Part shown: positions 36,776 through 47,215 of the stretch, piece after piece
Position numbering within the stretch: position 1 is the stretch's first letter
How the letters are laid out: each line of letters begins with the position of its first letter
Origin: Oscillospiraceae bacterium
GTDB taxonomy: Bacteria; Bacillota; Clostridia; Oscillospirales; Ruminococcaceae
NCBI GenBank assembly: GCA_902362965.1
Contig: CABIYQ010000005.1
Coordinates: 1-64,000, forward strand
Length of the DNA stretch: 64,000 bases
Direction: 5' to 3'
Made by a program: the position numbers and the translations under genes
The notes under the pieces: generated by a model
The model's input: only the letters and a program-made list of their open reading frames with translations
The model's database searches: none
What the model was told of the DNA's origin: nothing

Positions 36776-37888
36776 TTGAAAAGAATCATGTATATATATA
36801 TTCTGATATTTGTTTTTATTGCATACTTTTTCATGATTGAGAGAATGATTGAAACACGTCATGCAATTACATTTAATAGTTTATCTCACTCCAATTTAGA
36901 ATGGAAAAGATTTTTTCAATTTTTATTTCTACTTATTATGTCTGTACTTTGGTTCATCTCAGCTTTTCGTGATGAACATATAGGGTCTGATCACGGAAAT
37001 TATGTAGATGCATTTCATAATATAGAGAAGAATGGTGATGCATACTTTACTGAGAAAGGGTATGTGCTTTTAAACAAGATAGCCATAATAATAGGCGGTG
37101 GGACTGTTACTTTAACAATACTTGTAACCACTCTTATTTTATTGAATTTTATTATCTATATAAGAAAATATGTATCACCTGATTATTATATCTTTTCCAT
37201 TTTAGTTTTTGTGTTCCAGCCTTATCTCTACATACAATGCTCTTTTAATATTATGCGTCAAGGGTGTGCCATTGCAATAGTTTTGCTGTCAATTCCTTTT
37301 TTACTTCAAGGAAAATGGGTGAAATACATATTTACTATTTTAATTGCTTCTACCTTTCATTCTTCAGTGTTAGTTATGCTTTTATTGATTTTATTCAGAA
37401 AAATTGATTTTACACCTACTTTAATACGGAGATTGGCAATAATTTGTTTGATTATGAATCTTCTCAATGTTGGAACGTTGGTTTTTAAGATTATTTCTCG
37501 TTATAGCTTATATGAAACATATGACGCATCTTTGCTGAATTTTAGACCGTATGTGTTTGCCATAACATTCATTGTTTTGTATTTTACGTCTATTTACTCT
37601 GAATTATATAAAAGTAAGGAAGAAAAAGTTCTTGTAGATTTATTTATTTTGAGCTTAGTATTTCTTATATTTGCTGTTCAAAATGATATGCTATACCGTG
37701 TGTATATTGTATTGGCTTTTATCTCTATTCCGGGAATAACAATTATTTGTAAAAACTTAAAAGGAAAAAGAAACTATATAGAATTATGTTTTGTCGGCTA
37801 TTACTCTTTATTCTATATTTTCTATGTCTCTCTTTGGTATATCAACAATGATACTGCATATATGCCTTTTAAATTTATTTTTGAGTAA
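36776..37888 (+). CDS. EpsG/Wzy-like polysaccharide polymerase
   Basis: 370 residues with about ten transmembrane segments. EpsG-family features are FRDEHIGSDHGNYVDAF after the second helix and FNIMRQGCAIAIVLLS. It joins repeat units on the outer face of the membrane. The start is TTG 36776, directly after GGGGGA; ATG 36788 (MYIYILIF) is an alternative. Follows the TupA-like gene by 9 bp. Confidence 0.85.
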   Translation: MKRIMYIYILIFVFIAYFFMIERMIETRHAITFNSLSHSNLEWKRFFQFLFLLIMSVLWFISAFRDEHIGSDHGNYVDAFHNIEKNGDAYFTEKGYVLLNKIAIIIGGGTVTLTILVTTLILLNFIIYIRKYVSPDYYIFSILVFVFQPYLYIQCSFNIMRQGCAIAIVLLSIPFLLQGKWVKYIFTILIASTFHSSVLVMLLLILFRKIDFTPTLIRRLAIICLIMNLLNVGTLVFKIISRYSLYETYDASLLNFRPYVFAITFIVLYFTSIYSELYKSKEEKVLVDLFILSLVFLIFAVQNDMLYRVYIVLAFISIPGITIICKNLKGKRNYIELCFVGYYSLFYIFYVSLWYINNDTAYMPFKFIFE

Positions 37889-37903
37889 GAGGGAGAATTT
37901 ATT

Positions 37904-37993
37904 ATGAAAAAAGTAAACGACTTTATATATGACCCATTAAATTTTTCCTGTAGTTACCCAGAAAATAAAATTGTGAGGCTGAAAATAATATGA
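37904..37993 (+). CDS. Short ORF (29 residues) between polymerase and flippase genes
   Basis: MKKVNDFIYDPLNFSCSYPE... with its own GAGGGAGAATTTATT site and an ATGA overlap into the flippase gene. It reads like the first residues of a longer protein cut short, or a translational coupler. No family recognised. Confidence 0.4.
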   Translation: MKKVNDFIYDPLNFSCSYPENKIVRLKII

Positions 37994-39528
37994 GTGATTC
38001 GAGAATAAAAAATTCAAAAAGGAATTTAAAAAGTGCAATAATTCTACAGATTATAAATATTATTTTACCTTTTGTTGTACGTACGCTTATTTTATATAAA
38101 CTTGGTGAAGAATATCAGGGACTTAATGGTTTGTTTACATCAATTCTTCAGGTACTTAACCTAACTGATCTAGGTTTTTCTTCAGCTGTCGTTTATATTC
38201 TATATAAACCTATAGCAATTGGAGATAATGATACAGTTTGTGCATTGATATCATATTTAAAAAGGGTTTACAGAATAATAGGAATTGTTATTCTCGCTAT
38301 AGGATTGATATTGCTTCCTTTTTTAAAATTTCTTATTAAAGGTTCGTATCCTGATGAAGTAAATATTTATTTATTATATCTTATATATCTTTCTAATTCT
38401 GTTATCTCATACTGGTTATTTGCATATAAAACTGCATTGCTTCTTGCAATGCAGCGTGCGGATCTTACAGATAAAATATCGAGCATAATTAAAAGCAGTA
38501 TGTTTATTGTACAGGCTGTAGTTTTATTTGTATTTGGTAATTATTATGTTTATGTTATTTTTCTTCCGATATTTTCGATAATCAATAATTTATTAGTACA
38601 ATTTGTTTCAAAAAAATACTTTCCACAAATCACTCCGCATGGAAAAATATCTGAAAATATAAAAAAAGAAATTACAAAGCAAGTCAAAGGTGTCTTCTTT
38701 AATAAGTTGTCTAATGTTTGCAGAAATACGATAGATACAATTGTAATTTCGTCATTGGTTGGACTAACAAGTGTTGCGATATATAATAATTATTTTTATA
38801 TTTTTACAGCAATATATGGAGTGTCGCTGACAGTTTCAAATTGTATGCAGGCAAGTGTCGGAAACAGTATAGCAACGGAAGGCGTAGAAAGAAATTATAA
38901 GAATTTAATAAAATTTACTTTTATTTTTTCATGGTTAACAAGTATGTGTACTATATGTTTATGTTGTCTTTATCAGCCTTTTGTAAAAATATGGATGAGT
39001 GGCAACAAAAATTTGATGCTTTCTGATTTTAATATGTTTTTGTTCTGTACATATTTTTATGTAATAACATCATGCAATATAAGAAATTTATACGTAAGTG
39101 GTTCGGGTTTGTTTTGGGAGCTGAGACTATCATATTTTATGGAAGCAGCAGGAAATATAATTTTAAGCTTTGTGCTCGGTTATTATTTCGGAGTTACGGG
39201 AGTTTTACTTGCAACAATAATTACCATTGTGCTGTTTAATTTTCTGTCAAGGAATAGAGTGTTATTTAAATCATATTTCCAAAGAACAATAAAAGAGTAT
39301 TATATCGACCATGTTTTATATTTATTTGTTACAATTGTAAATTGTATTTTAACATATACAATATGCTCGCTTATTCATATAGAAGGAATGGCAGGATTAA
39401 TAATAAAGCTTCTAATTTGTCTGTCTATACCAAACGCTTTAAACTTACTTGTATATTTTAAAACCAAGCGTTTTAAAGAAGCTTTTAAATTTATTAAATC
39501 TGTATTTATAAGAAAAAATAAAATTTAG
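37990..39528 (+). CDS. Wzx-type oligosaccharide flippase
   Basis: 512 residues, 12-14 hydrophobic segments of the MOP/polysaccharide-transporter superfamily. Typical elements are LPFVVRTLILYKLGEEYQGLNGLFTSIL and LNLTDLGFSSAV near the N-terminus. It moves the lipid-linked repeat unit across the membrane. The start overlaps the preceding 29-codon ORF. Confidence 0.9.
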   Translation: MSDSRIKNSKRNLKSAIILQIINIILPFVVRTLILYKLGEEYQGLNGLFTSILQVLNLTDLGFSSAVVYILYKPIAIGDNDTVCALISYLKRVYRIIGIVILAIGLILLPFLKFLIKGSYPDEVNIYLLYLIYLSNSVISYWLFAYKTALLLAMQRADLTDKISSIIKSSMFIVQAVVLFVFGNYYVYVIFLPIFSIINNLLVQFVSKKYFPQITPHGKISENIKKEITKQVKGVFFNKLSNVCRNTIDTIVISSLVGLTSVAIYNNYFYIFTAIYGVSLTVSNCMQASVGNSIATEGVERNYKNLIKFTFIFSWLTSMCTICLCCLYQPFVKIWMSGNKNLMLSDFNMFLFCTYFYVITSCNIRNLYVSGSGLFWELRLSYFMEAAGNIILSFVLGYYFGVTGVLLATIITIVLFNFLSRNRVLFKSYFQRTIKEYYIDHVLYLFVTIVNCILTYTICSLIHIEGMAGLIIKLLICLSIPNALNLLVYFKTKRFKEAFKFIKSVFIRKNKI

Positions 39529-39543
39529 TTTCAGAGGTGCAAA

Positions 39544-40605
39544 ATGCAAAATTTAGACAATCAAACAATACTTATAACAGGTACGGCAGGGTTTATCGGC
39601 AGCAACCTTACAAAGGAAATTATACATACCGCAAGCAATGTGACTGTTATTGGGCTTGACAGTGTAAATGATTATTACGATGTTTCACTCAAAGAATACC
39701 GACTAAATGAAATTGAAAATCTTGCAAAAGAAAAGAGTGGCTGCAATTGGAAATTTATCAAGGGAAATCTTGCGGACAAGCTGCTTATAGATACAATTTT
39801 CAGCGAATATACTCCAAAGATAGTTGTAAATCTTGCTGCACAGGCGGGTGTACGCTATTCTATAACAAATCCCGACGCTTACATAGAGTCAAATATAATC
39901 GGTTTTTACAATATCCTTGAAGCTTGCAGAAATTATCCAGTTGAACATTTGGTTTATGCAAGTTCGTCAAGCGTTTATGGTGGAAATACAAAGGTTCCGT
40001 TCAGTACTGATGATAAGGTTGATAATCCTGTATCGCTTTATGCCGCAACAAAAAAATCAAATGAGCTTATGGCACATGCATACTCAAAGCTTTATAACAT
40101 TCCATCAACAGGTCTTCGTTTTTTTACAGTTTACGGACCTGCGGGACGTCCTGATATGGCATATTTCAGCTTTACCGAAAAACTTGTTAAAAGAGAGAAA
40201 ATCAAGATTTTTAATTACGGCGACTGTAAGAGGGATTTTACTTACATAGACGATATTGTCGAGGGAGTTAAACATGTAATGGTTAAGCCGCCCGAAAAGA
40301 AAAACGGAAATGACGGACTTCCGATACCACCGTACAAGGTATATAATATCGGAAACAGCAGTCCAGAAAATCTTCTTGACTTTGTTCAGATACTCAGTGA
40401 GGAGCTTGTAAAAGCTGAGGTGCTTCCACAAAATTATAATTTTGATATGTATAAGGAGCTTGTGCCAATGCAGGCAGGTGATGTACCTGTGACATATGCC
40501 GATACATCAGACCTTGAAAGAGATTTGGGTTTTAAGCCGAAAACAAGTCTTCGTGACGGTCTGAGAAGCTTTGCCCAGTGGTATAAGGAATTTAACAGCA
40601 AATAG
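39544..40605 (+). CDS. NAD-dependent sugar epimerase (UDP-glucuronate 4-epimerase type)
   Basis: 353 residues, extended SDR. Nucleotide-binding GTAGFIGSN near the N-terminus, SSSSVYGGN with the catalytic serine/threonine region, and the YAATKKSNE catalytic Y-x3-K at about 160. [15 protein letters not shown] and [17 protein letters not shown] match UDP-glucuronate/UDP-galacturonate epimerases. The next gene makes UDP-glucuronate, so the product is probably UDP-galacturonate for the EPS. Confidence 0.9.
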   Translation: MQNLDNQTILITGTAGFIGSNLTKEIIHTASNVTVIGLDSVNDYYDVSLKEYRLNEIENLAKEKSGCNWKFIKGNLADKLLIDTIFSEYTPKIVVNLAAQAGVRYSITNPDAYIESNIIGFYNILEACRNYPVEHLVYASSSSVYGGNTKVPFSTDDKVDNPVSLYAATKKSNELMAHAYSKLYNIPSTGLRFFTVYGPAGRPDMAYFSFTEKLVKREKIKIFNYGDCKRDFTYIDDIVEGVKHVMVKPPEKKNGNDGLPIPPYKVYNIGNSSPENLLDFVQILSEELVKAEVLPQNYNFDMYKELVPMQAGDVPVTYADTSDLERDLGFKPKTSLRDGLRSFAQWYKEFNSK

Positions 40606-40616
40606 GAGATGATAAA

Positions 40617-41849
40617 ATGAAAATAGCTGTAGCAGGAACAGGGTATGTCGGGTTGTCATTGGCTGTTTTGCTTGCACAAAATAATAGGGTTTATGCGGTT
40701 GATATTGTTCCGGAAAAGGTAGAAATGATAAATAACAGAAAATCCCCTATACAGGATGATTATATCGAAAGGTATCTTGTCGAAAAAGTGCTTGATCTTA
40801 CAGCAACCCTTAACGCAAAGGAAGCTTACTCTGACGCTGATTTTGTTGTTATTGCGGTTCCGACAAATTATGACAGCAAGAAAAATTTCTTTGATACATC
40901 GGCAGTTGAAAATGTGATAAAGCTTGTAATGGAGTATAATCCTGAAGCGATAATGGTTATCAAATCGACCATTCCGGTAGGATACACAAAAAGCATACGT
41001 GAAAAAACAGGAAGCGGAAATATCATTTTCAGTCCTGAATTTTTACGTGAAAGTAAAGCGCTTTATGATAATCTTTATCCTTCAAGAATTATCGTGGGAA
41101 CAGATATGGAAGATGAAAAACTTGTAAAAGCGGCACACATATTTGCAGATTTACTTTCTGATGGTGCAATTAAGGAAAATATTGATATTCTGTATATGGG
41201 ATTTACAGAAGCTGAGGCTGTAAAGCTTTTTGCAAATACTTATCTTGCGTTGAGAGTATCTTACTTTAATGAGCTTGATACATATGCAGAAATTAAAGGT
41301 CTTGATACACAGCAAATTATTGATGGTGTATGTCTTGATCCTCGTATAGGAACACATTACAATAATCCGTCATTCGGATATGGCGGATACTGTCTGCCAA
41401 AGGATACAAAGCAGCTTCTTGCTAATTACAAGGATGTACCTGAAAACCTGATTGAAGCCATTGTTGAGTCAAATAAGACTCGTAAGGACTTTATTGCCGA
41501 CAGAGTGCTTGAAAAATCAGGTTGGTACAGTACGGATGATGAATTTGACACAGGTATTGAAAAGTATGTGACGATTGGTGTTTATAGGCTTACTATGAAG
41601 TCAAACTCAGATAATTTCCGCCAAAGTTCAATTCAGGGAGTTATGAAAAGGCTTAAATCAAAGGGAGCAATAGTTATTATATATGAACCGACTCTCAATG
41701 ACGGAGATACATTTTTTGGAAGCGTTATAGTTAATGATCTTGAAAGATTTAAGAAGATATCTGATGCAATTGTTGTGAATCGTTATGATAAATGTCTTGA
41801 TGATGTATCTGATAAGGTTTATACACGAGATATCTTTATGAGAGATTGA
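40617..41849 (+). CDS. ugd: UDP-glucose 6-dehydrogenase
   Basis: 410 residues. N-terminal NAD fold [15 protein letters not shown], central [15 protein letters not shown], and the catalytic cysteine in [15 protein letters not shown] (about 260). The slightly short form is typical of Streptococcus/Clostridium-type enzymes. It oxidises UDP-glucose to UDP-glucuronate, feeding the adjacent epimerase (11 bp upstream). Confidence 0.94.
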   Translation: MKIAVAGTGYVGLSLAVLLAQNNRVYAVDIVPEKVEMINNRKSPIQDDYIERYLVEKVLDLTATLNAKEAYSDADFVVIAVPTNYDSKKNFFDTSAVENVIKLVMEYNPEAIMVIKSTIPVGYTKSIREKTGSGNIIFSPEFLRESKALYDNLYPSRIIVGTDMEDEKLVKAAHIFADLLSDGAIKENIDILYMGFTEAEAVKLFANTYLALRVSYFNELDTYAEIKGLDTQQIIDGVCLDPRIGTHYNNPSFGYGGYCLPKDTKQLLANYKDVPENLIEAIVESNKTRKDFIADRVLEKSGWYSTDDEFDTGIEKYVTIGVYRLTMKSNSDNFRQSSIQGVMKRLKSKGAIVIIYEPTLNDGDTFFGSVIVNDLERFKKISDAIVVNRYDKCLDDVSDKVYTRDIFMRD

Positions 41850-41862
41850 AAGGAAATAAAAA

Positions 41863-43344
41863 ATGGAGAATAGTTATACTATAAAAGAACTTATCGGATT
41901 ATTTCTGAACAAAATCTGGATTATTATCATTGTAACAATAGCAGGCGGAATATTATCATTTGGATTTTCAAAGATGTTTCTCCCATTTGAATATTCATCC
42001 CATGTTTCCATGTATGTTCAAAGTTATACAGGAATTTCAGATCAGATGGCTGATCAGAATAATATCAGTAATTCCAAACAGCTTGTAAATACATACATGG
42101 AAGTATTAAAGGACGACGCTGTTATGGCAGCAATTGGTGAACTTCTTCTGGAGCAGTTTGATGAAGTAATACTTTCTGAAAATTTCACGTTTAATATGTC
42201 AGGTGAGATTGAAACTGAATCACTGCGCAAATGTATTGAGCTTAGTACTGTAACGGATACATCTGCCGTTAAGGTTATAGCAACTGCGAAAAATCCTGAA
42301 ATTGCAGCTTCAATATGTAATAATCTTACATCAATAGCGCCTGAATATGTGGCAAAAGCGGTAGGTGTGGGTTCTATTAATACAATTGATAAGGCAAAGG
42401 TATATGAAACACCTGTTGCGCCTAATGTTATAAAAAACACATTACTTGGTATGGCAGCAGCATTACTGATAGTAGTAACGATTATTCTTATTACAGATTA
42501 TTTTGACAATACTGTCAAGGATGTGGCATTACTTGAGAAAAAATACAAAAAAGCTATTATTGGTGAAATACAAGAATTTGCAGCGGAGAGAAATGATAAG
42601 TCTTCAAAAGATAATTACAGCAAGCTTACGGATAAGGATATTCCTTTTTATATTGTTGAAAGATATAAGTCTATCAGAACAAATGTAAATTTCTCTCTTG
42701 CAACATCTGATAAAAAAATATTTGCTGTATCTTCGGCGAATCCGTCTGAGGGCAAGTCTATAATTTCCGCAAACATTGCTATTGCGCTTGCACAGGGCGG
42801 AAACAAGGCACTTCTCATTGACGCAGATATGAGAAAAGCGGTTCAGCATAAAATATTTGAGATTAAAAATAAAAAGGGTCTTTCAACAGCTATCAGTAAA
42901 ATGAATAAGCTCGATGAGTGTATTCAAAAGAATGTAATGGAAAATCTTGATGTAATGACATCAGGACCTCTCCCACCTAATCCGTCTGAGCTTTTAGCAT
43001 CTGAAAATATGTTAGCTATACTTGATGAGCTTAACAAAAAATACCAGATAATTATTATTGATACACCGCCTGTTAATGTTGTTACAGATGCAATGGAGCT
43101 TGCAAAATGTGTATCGGGTATTGTTGTTGTATTATGTTATGGAAGAACAACTACGGAAGACATCGAAGCAGTTGTAAAGAAAATGGAATTTTCAAAGGTC
43201 AATATGCTCGGATTTATTCTTAATAGTATTAAGAATAAGCGTAGCGGAAGATATTATTCCAAATACAAGTATGATTATAAGCGTGGCTATGGTTATTACG
43301 GAGAAAAAACGGATAAAAATGAAACAAAGAATGAAAAGAAGTGA
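41863..43344 (+). CDS. Fused chain-length determinant / BY-type tyrosine kinase (Wzz-CpsD)
   Basis: 493 residues. N-terminal Wzz domain with membrane helices at about 18-38 and 190-208. The cytoplasmic BY-kinase follows (about 245-460) with Walker A SSANPSEGKSIISA, Walker A' LLIDADMR and Walker B IIIIDTPP. The C-terminal tail GRYYSKYKYDYKRGYGYYGE is the tyrosine cluster for autophosphorylation. Most Firmicutes split these into two proteins (CpsC/CpsD, YwqC/YwqD); here they are fused as in proteobacterial Wzc. It controls EPS chain length and export. Confidence 0.93.
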   Translation: MENSYTIKELIGLFLNKIWIIIIVTIAGGILSFGFSKMFLPFEYSSHVSMYVQSYTGISDQMADQNNISNSKQLVNTYMEVLKDDAVMAAIGELLLEQFDEVILSENFTFNMSGEIETESLRKCIELSTVTDTSAVKVIATAKNPEIAASICNNLTSIAPEYVAKAVGVGSINTIDKAKVYETPVAPNVIKNTLLGMAAALLIVVTIILITDYFDNTVKDVALLEKKYKKAIIGEIQEFAAERNDKSSKDNYSKLTDKDIPFYIVERYKSIRTNVNFSLATSDKKIFAVSSANPSEGKSIISANIAIALAQGGNKALLIDADMRKAVQHKIFEIKNKKGLSTAISKMNKLDECIQKNVMENLDVMTSGPLPPNPSELLASENMLAILDELNKKYQIIIIDTPPVNVVTDAMELAKCVSGIVVVLCYGRTTTEDIEAVVKKMEFSKVNMLGFILNSIKNKRSGRYYSKYKYDYKRGYGYYGEKTDKNETKNEKK

Positions 43345-44051
43345 GGTTGAGAATATTGCGCACAGAATATCATTGTCATATACTGCCCGGAATTGATGAT
43401 GGAGCGCATAATCCCGAAATGTCGTTGGAAATGCTTGAAATGATGCGTATGCAGGGAATTGAACGTGTTGTTGCCACACCGCACTTTTATGCACATCGTG
43501 AAAAATCGGTTGAAGATTTTCTTGAAAAAAGAAAGAATGCATACAATCGTATAAAGGAAAATAAATTTATAAAGAATATTATTTTGGGTGCGGAGGTTGC
43601 GATTGAACATGGTATTTCCGAAATGAAGGATATAGAAAAACTTGTAATTATGGGAACGAATTTAATTATGCTTGAACTGCCTTATCGTTCGTATGAAAAA
43701 TGGATATCAGAGGAAATTTATAATATTTCAGCGGAGTACAATCTGAAAGTTATTATTGCTCATGTTCACAGATACTTTGAATATTACAGTAGTTCCGAAA
43801 TTGAAAGAATACTTTCAATAAAGCCTGTATTTCAAGTAAATAACGAAGCTTTTGAAAACCGCAAGGAAAAAAGATTTATAAAAAATCTAATAAATGAAGA
43901 GAAAGAGATAGTTTTCGGAAGTGATGCACATAATTTGACAAGCAGAAAACCTAACTGGGATTTGCTGCAGAAAAAGGTGGATGTTTCCATTATAGAGACT
44001 TCGGATAAAATGCTTGAAAGGTATGCAAACTACATGGCAGTTAAAGTATAA
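43341..44051 (+). CDS. PHP-type protein-tyrosine phosphatase (CpsB/YwqE-like)
   Basis: 236 residues. PHP metal motifs are HCHILPGIDDGAH near the N-terminus, ATPHFYAHRE, the metal-site glutamate in GAEVAIE, IIAHVHRY, and GSDAHNLTSR. It dephosphorylates the adjacent BY-kinase. The start is uncertain: GTG 43341 overlaps the kinase stop, while TTG 43356 has GAGG nine bases upstream and gives a family-typical N-terminus (MRTEYHCH). Last gene of the EPS operon, terminator 90 bp downstream. Confidence 0.9.
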   Translation: MRLRILRTEYHCHILPGIDDGAHNPEMSLEMLEMMRMQGIERVVATPHFYAHREKSVEDFLEKRKNAYNRIKENKFIKNIILGAEVAIEHGISEMKDIEKLVIMGTNLIMLELPYRSYEKWISEEIYNISAEYNLKVIIAHVHRYFEYYSSSEIERILSIKPVFQVNNEAFENRKEKRFIKNLINEEKEIVFGSDAHNLTSRKPNWDLLQKKVDVSIIETSDKMLERYANYMAVKV

Positions 44052-44139
44052 GATTTATAATAATTATTCAATCAGAAAAAGATAGTATGGTTCACAGAAG
44101 TATTGGTTTTAGTTGTACACATTGAAAAGGGTTACAGAA

Positions 44140-44180
44140 AACAGCCAAAATTACGGTAAATACGTAATTTTGGCTGTTTT
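44140..44180 (+). terminator. Terminator of the EPS operon
   Basis: AACAGCCAAAATTACG / CGTAATTTTGGCTGTT, 16-bp perfect stem with T4 tail. Confidence 0.9.
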
Positions 44181-44292
44181 GCAATTAGATTTGTCGGAAT
44201 TAATCGAATTATTTTTTAAGTTCTAAGGTTCATGCAATTATTTGATTGCAAATAACTATATACGTTGCCTTATTTCCTGATCACTTATAAAA

Positions 44293-46434
44293 TTATCCAA
44301 GTGGAATCAATTCTGAAACTGTTGAATTGCCCTGAGAATCAGTAACAATAAACATACATACATAATTTTCAGGATTTTCTATTGGAGTTACTTCGAGTTC
44401 GTATCCAGATTTAAGATTTTGTTCAAATCCCATTAGTATTCCGGAATTTTCCCAGTCGAAAAACTGGAGGAGTTTGCCGTTATCATCTCTTGTAAGGTAG
44501 CTGCATCTGCCGACAACTGACATAATATTATAATCATCAATATCAAGCAGCTGTTTGTTTGCACGTTGAATTTCTTCGTCATCAGATGAAATAGGAACAG
44601 CGTTTCTTATTATTCCGTCAGGGTGTTCTTCATCTACAACGATCTGAAGATTTGCACTGGTTGTTGCAAAATCATCTTCTGTTTTAGTAAGTACGACTGA
44701 GGTAAGATATCTTTTTTCTGTAGAAGAAGAATCATTGTCAATTAAAACCATAGGAATATCGGAACGTTCTCCGGTTTCCTTATCTTTCATATACACCACA
44801 TTATCGCTATAGTAAGCATGAAGAACTCCGTTATCGTCCATTTTTACATTTTTGCCGCCATGGATAAATACATACATATCTTCAGCACGTTCATCTTCTC
44901 CGGATTCAATAAAACCGCCTGCTTCGGCTTTGCAGAGAATATAGTATGCAGCTGTTCCGAAATTTTGCTGTTGTTCCTCTGTAAGCGCAAGAGAAATATC
45001 ACTGCCGTTTTGAGAACCGTTTTCCGGAGTAATTTTTTCTACATTTGTTTCTGCTTCTTCAACTGTCCATTCATCAGCAATCTGTTCTCCGTTTTTTATA
45101 GAGTTGAATTTTTTAAGAAAGCTTGTATAACCTGAAGAAAAATCAATACTTTCTTGCATGGCTATGCAATATTCAGAATATTCGCTGTCTGTCTGATATG
45201 GATAACAGATGGATACGCCTCCTGCATTTGCAGTGTTGGTACGCATATACATTATCATATCGTTTATAGAGGTTATTGTTTCGTCAGCCGAAGCGTCAGA
45301 GTCGGCTGAAAGAAGTTCAAGAAGATTTGTTATGTCTACAAGACTGTAATTAAAGTCTGAACTATATGTACCGAAATCTTTTACATTATCACGGTTTCTT
45401 ACCGCTTCAGGGTAGGTATTGCTATCAAGGTTACTATTAATATTTTCAAAAAATGCATTGAGCTGATCTTCAGCGGTCTGATATTTATTTAAATCCATAC
45501 ATGACAGTGTTAAATCGGAGTAAAACTTTGGATATTCTTCAAATACTGCTTCACTGAAATCCATATATGCATCAATGATTTTTTGACCTAATCTTGCACC
45601 GTCCATATCAGGTTCTGAAAGTGAAGAAAGAAACGAGTAATTCCAGCCCCAGCCCGGTTCAGTTTCCTGAGATGAGATTAAATAGTTGGAATAATCGGAA
45701 AATACATCAGCAACTTCAAGAGAACTCATAAGGCAAGCATCGAAACCGATCCATTCAAGTTTTTGACCTGACTGACCTACTGAATTTTCCAATGCGGACT
45801 GCATTTCAGGAAGTGTAAGCAAATCGTTGTAATTTTCATCTACACCAAATCCGAATACCGGTCCGGCGCCATGATTCCAGAGAATCAAGCCGTATTTATC
45901 AGTGTTGTAATTTTCAAGACCATATGAAATAAATTCACTTAAGGTATCCGCTTCACCCATATTTTTTGCGTCTGTGGAAGAAATTTTAGTAAAACCGTTT
46001 GATTCAAGCTTAAATATGGCGTTTTCATCAGCGTCAATTTCAGGTGTTTGCCATTGTGAAGCGCCGCCTGTATAAACAATTATGTTATTGTTATCAACAT
46101 CCGGCATAGCCTCCTGCATTTCCTGTAAATCAAGAGAAGCATTGCCGTATTCAGACTCCAGATCAGAACCTACCATGTAAATCATAATAGTCTGACTATA
46201 AACTTTTCCAGTCGAGTCCAGCGTATCAAGATTATTTATAATATTGACTTCGTTTGACGGCGTAACACTAGTGCCTGATACATCGCTTGATGAAGAATCG
46301 TTTCCGAAAATATCTTTATTTGTTTTTTGAGTTTTGTCTGAATCCTTGCTGCATCCTGTTGATGCTGCTGTCAGAATCATAGCGGAAGTTAATGCTGCTA
46401 AAATTCTTTTCAGAATTAATGCTTTTTCTTTCAT
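44293..46434 (-). CDS. Clostripain-family (C11) cysteine peptidase, lipoprotein
   Basis: 713 residues. Lipoprotein signal (ILTAASTGC, lipid cysteine about 28), a Ser/Asn/Asp linker, then the C11 domain: IYMVGSDLES, the catalytic histidine in LILWNHGAGP (about 190) and the catalytic cysteine in GFDACLMSS (about 232). The C-terminal 250 residues form a beta-rich region of unknown fold. Surface-anchored peptidase with arginine-type specificity expected from the family. Monocistronic; RBS AAAGGAGA. Confidence 0.88.
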   Translation of the reverse strand: MKEKALILKRILAALTSAMILTAASTGCSKDSDKTQKTNKDIFGNDSSSSDVSGTSVTPSNEVNIINNLDTLDSTGKVYSQTIMIYMVGSDLESEYGNASLDLQEMQEAMPDVDNNNIIVYTGGASQWQTPEIDADENAIFKLESNGFTKISSTDAKNMGEADTLSEFISYGLENYNTDKYGLILWNHGAGPVFGFGVDENYNDLLTLPEMQSALENSVGQSGQKLEWIGFDACLMSSLEVADVFSDYSNYLISSQETEPGWGWNYSFLSSLSEPDMDGARLGQKIIDAYMDFSEAVFEEYPKFYSDLTLSCMDLNKYQTAEDQLNAFFENINSNLDSNTYPEAVRNRDNVKDFGTYSSDFNYSLVDITNLLELLSADSDASADETITSINDMIMYMRTNTANAGGVSICYPYQTDSEYSEYCIAMQESIDFSSGYTSFLKKFNSIKNGEQIADEWTVEEAETNVEKITPENGSQNGSDISLALTEEQQQNFGTAAYYILCKAEAGGFIESGEDERAEDMYVFIHGGKNVKMDDNGVLHAYYSDNVVYMKDKETGERSDIPMVLIDNDSSSTEKRYLTSVVLTKTEDDFATTSANLQIVVDEEHPDGIIRNAVPISSDDEEIQRANKQLLDIDDYNIMSVVGRCSYLTRDDNGKLLQFFDWENSGILMGFEQNLKSGYELEVTPIENPENYVCMFIVTDSQGNSTVSELIPLG

Positions 46435-46523
46435 ATAAAATCTCCTTTAATTAAACTTTTAATATTATATCACAAACATAAAATAAAGTCAATTAATTGG
46501 GATAATATTAAAATATATGAAAT

Positions 46524-47108
46524 TTAAATAATCTGATAAAATAAACCGTGCTTTGTACAGTTCCATATAAGTTTTCCATGAGAAAAAGCCGGAATGCGTG
46601 TTTGCAAGTTCCATTCCGGATACTGTTTTCTTATTATCAGACTGTCTCCAGTTAAAAGTGCGACAAATGAAATGTAGTGTTCTTTTGTCATTTCGTGATT
46701 TGTTGAAATGAAATAATCAGTTTCAATATTTTCTATACTTAGTTTTTCTTGTTCATTAGCTTTTTGCGGTTCTGAAGCTGAGAGCTTTTTACCGCAGCAG
46801 GATATAGCGGCATCTTCTGAAGAAGTTATAATATTTCCGCATTGCGGACAGATATAGAATTTAGTTTTTTTCATATTTCCTCCTGTAATAGAATTTATAT
46901 CAAGCTTACCTGACAACAGTTCTTCCAGATTTACTTCTAGTATTTTTGAAAGATCAGGGAGAAGCGATATGTCCGGACAGCCTAATCCCCGTTCCCACTT
47001 AGAAACGGTTTTATCACTGATATTCATACGTTCAGCCAATTGTAATTGTGTAAGCTGTTTTTCTTTTCTAAGCGTATAAATAAGATTTCCTATTTTAATA
47101 TTATTCAT
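46524..47108 (-). CDS. XRE-family HTH regulator fused to a desulfoferrodoxin-like domain
   Basis: 194 residues. Residues 5-65 are an XRE helix-turn-helix (TQLQLAERMNISDKTVSKWERG). Residues 82-109 match a desulforedoxin centre (FYICPQCGNII with C87/C90 and SCCGKKL with C104/C105). Residues 136-190 match the superoxide-reductase centre of desulfoferrodoxins (NHEMTKEHYISFVAL with H138/H144 and NCTKHGLF with C184/H187). The usual first His ligand (EKHVP motif) is replaced by EKLSI. It could be an iron-based redox or superoxide-sensing repressor, or an enzyme with a DNA-binding anchor. No target genes are adjacent. Confidence 0.8.
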   Translation of the reverse strand: MNNIKIGNLIYTLRKEKQLTQLQLAERMNISDKTVSKWERGLGCPDISLLPDLSKILEVNLEELLSGKLDINSITGGNMKKTKFYICPQCGNIITSSEDAAISCCGKKLSASEPQKANEQEKLSIENIETDYFISTNHEMTKEHYISFVALLTGDSLIIRKQYPEWNLQTRIPAFSHGKLIWNCTKHGLFYQII

Positions 47109-47186
47109 GTGCTTTTCACCTCCGGAATTATTATAACATTATATTGATTTAAATACAATAAACGCTCCGTAGAGTTAACAAAAAAG

Positions 47187-47213
47187 AACAAGGACAGTTC
47201 AACTGTCCTTGTT
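47187..47213. terminator. Terminator after the radical SAM gene
   Basis: AACAAGGACAGTT / AACTGTCCTTGTT palindrome, just past the minus-strand stop. Confidence 0.8.
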
Positions 47214-47215
47214 TG

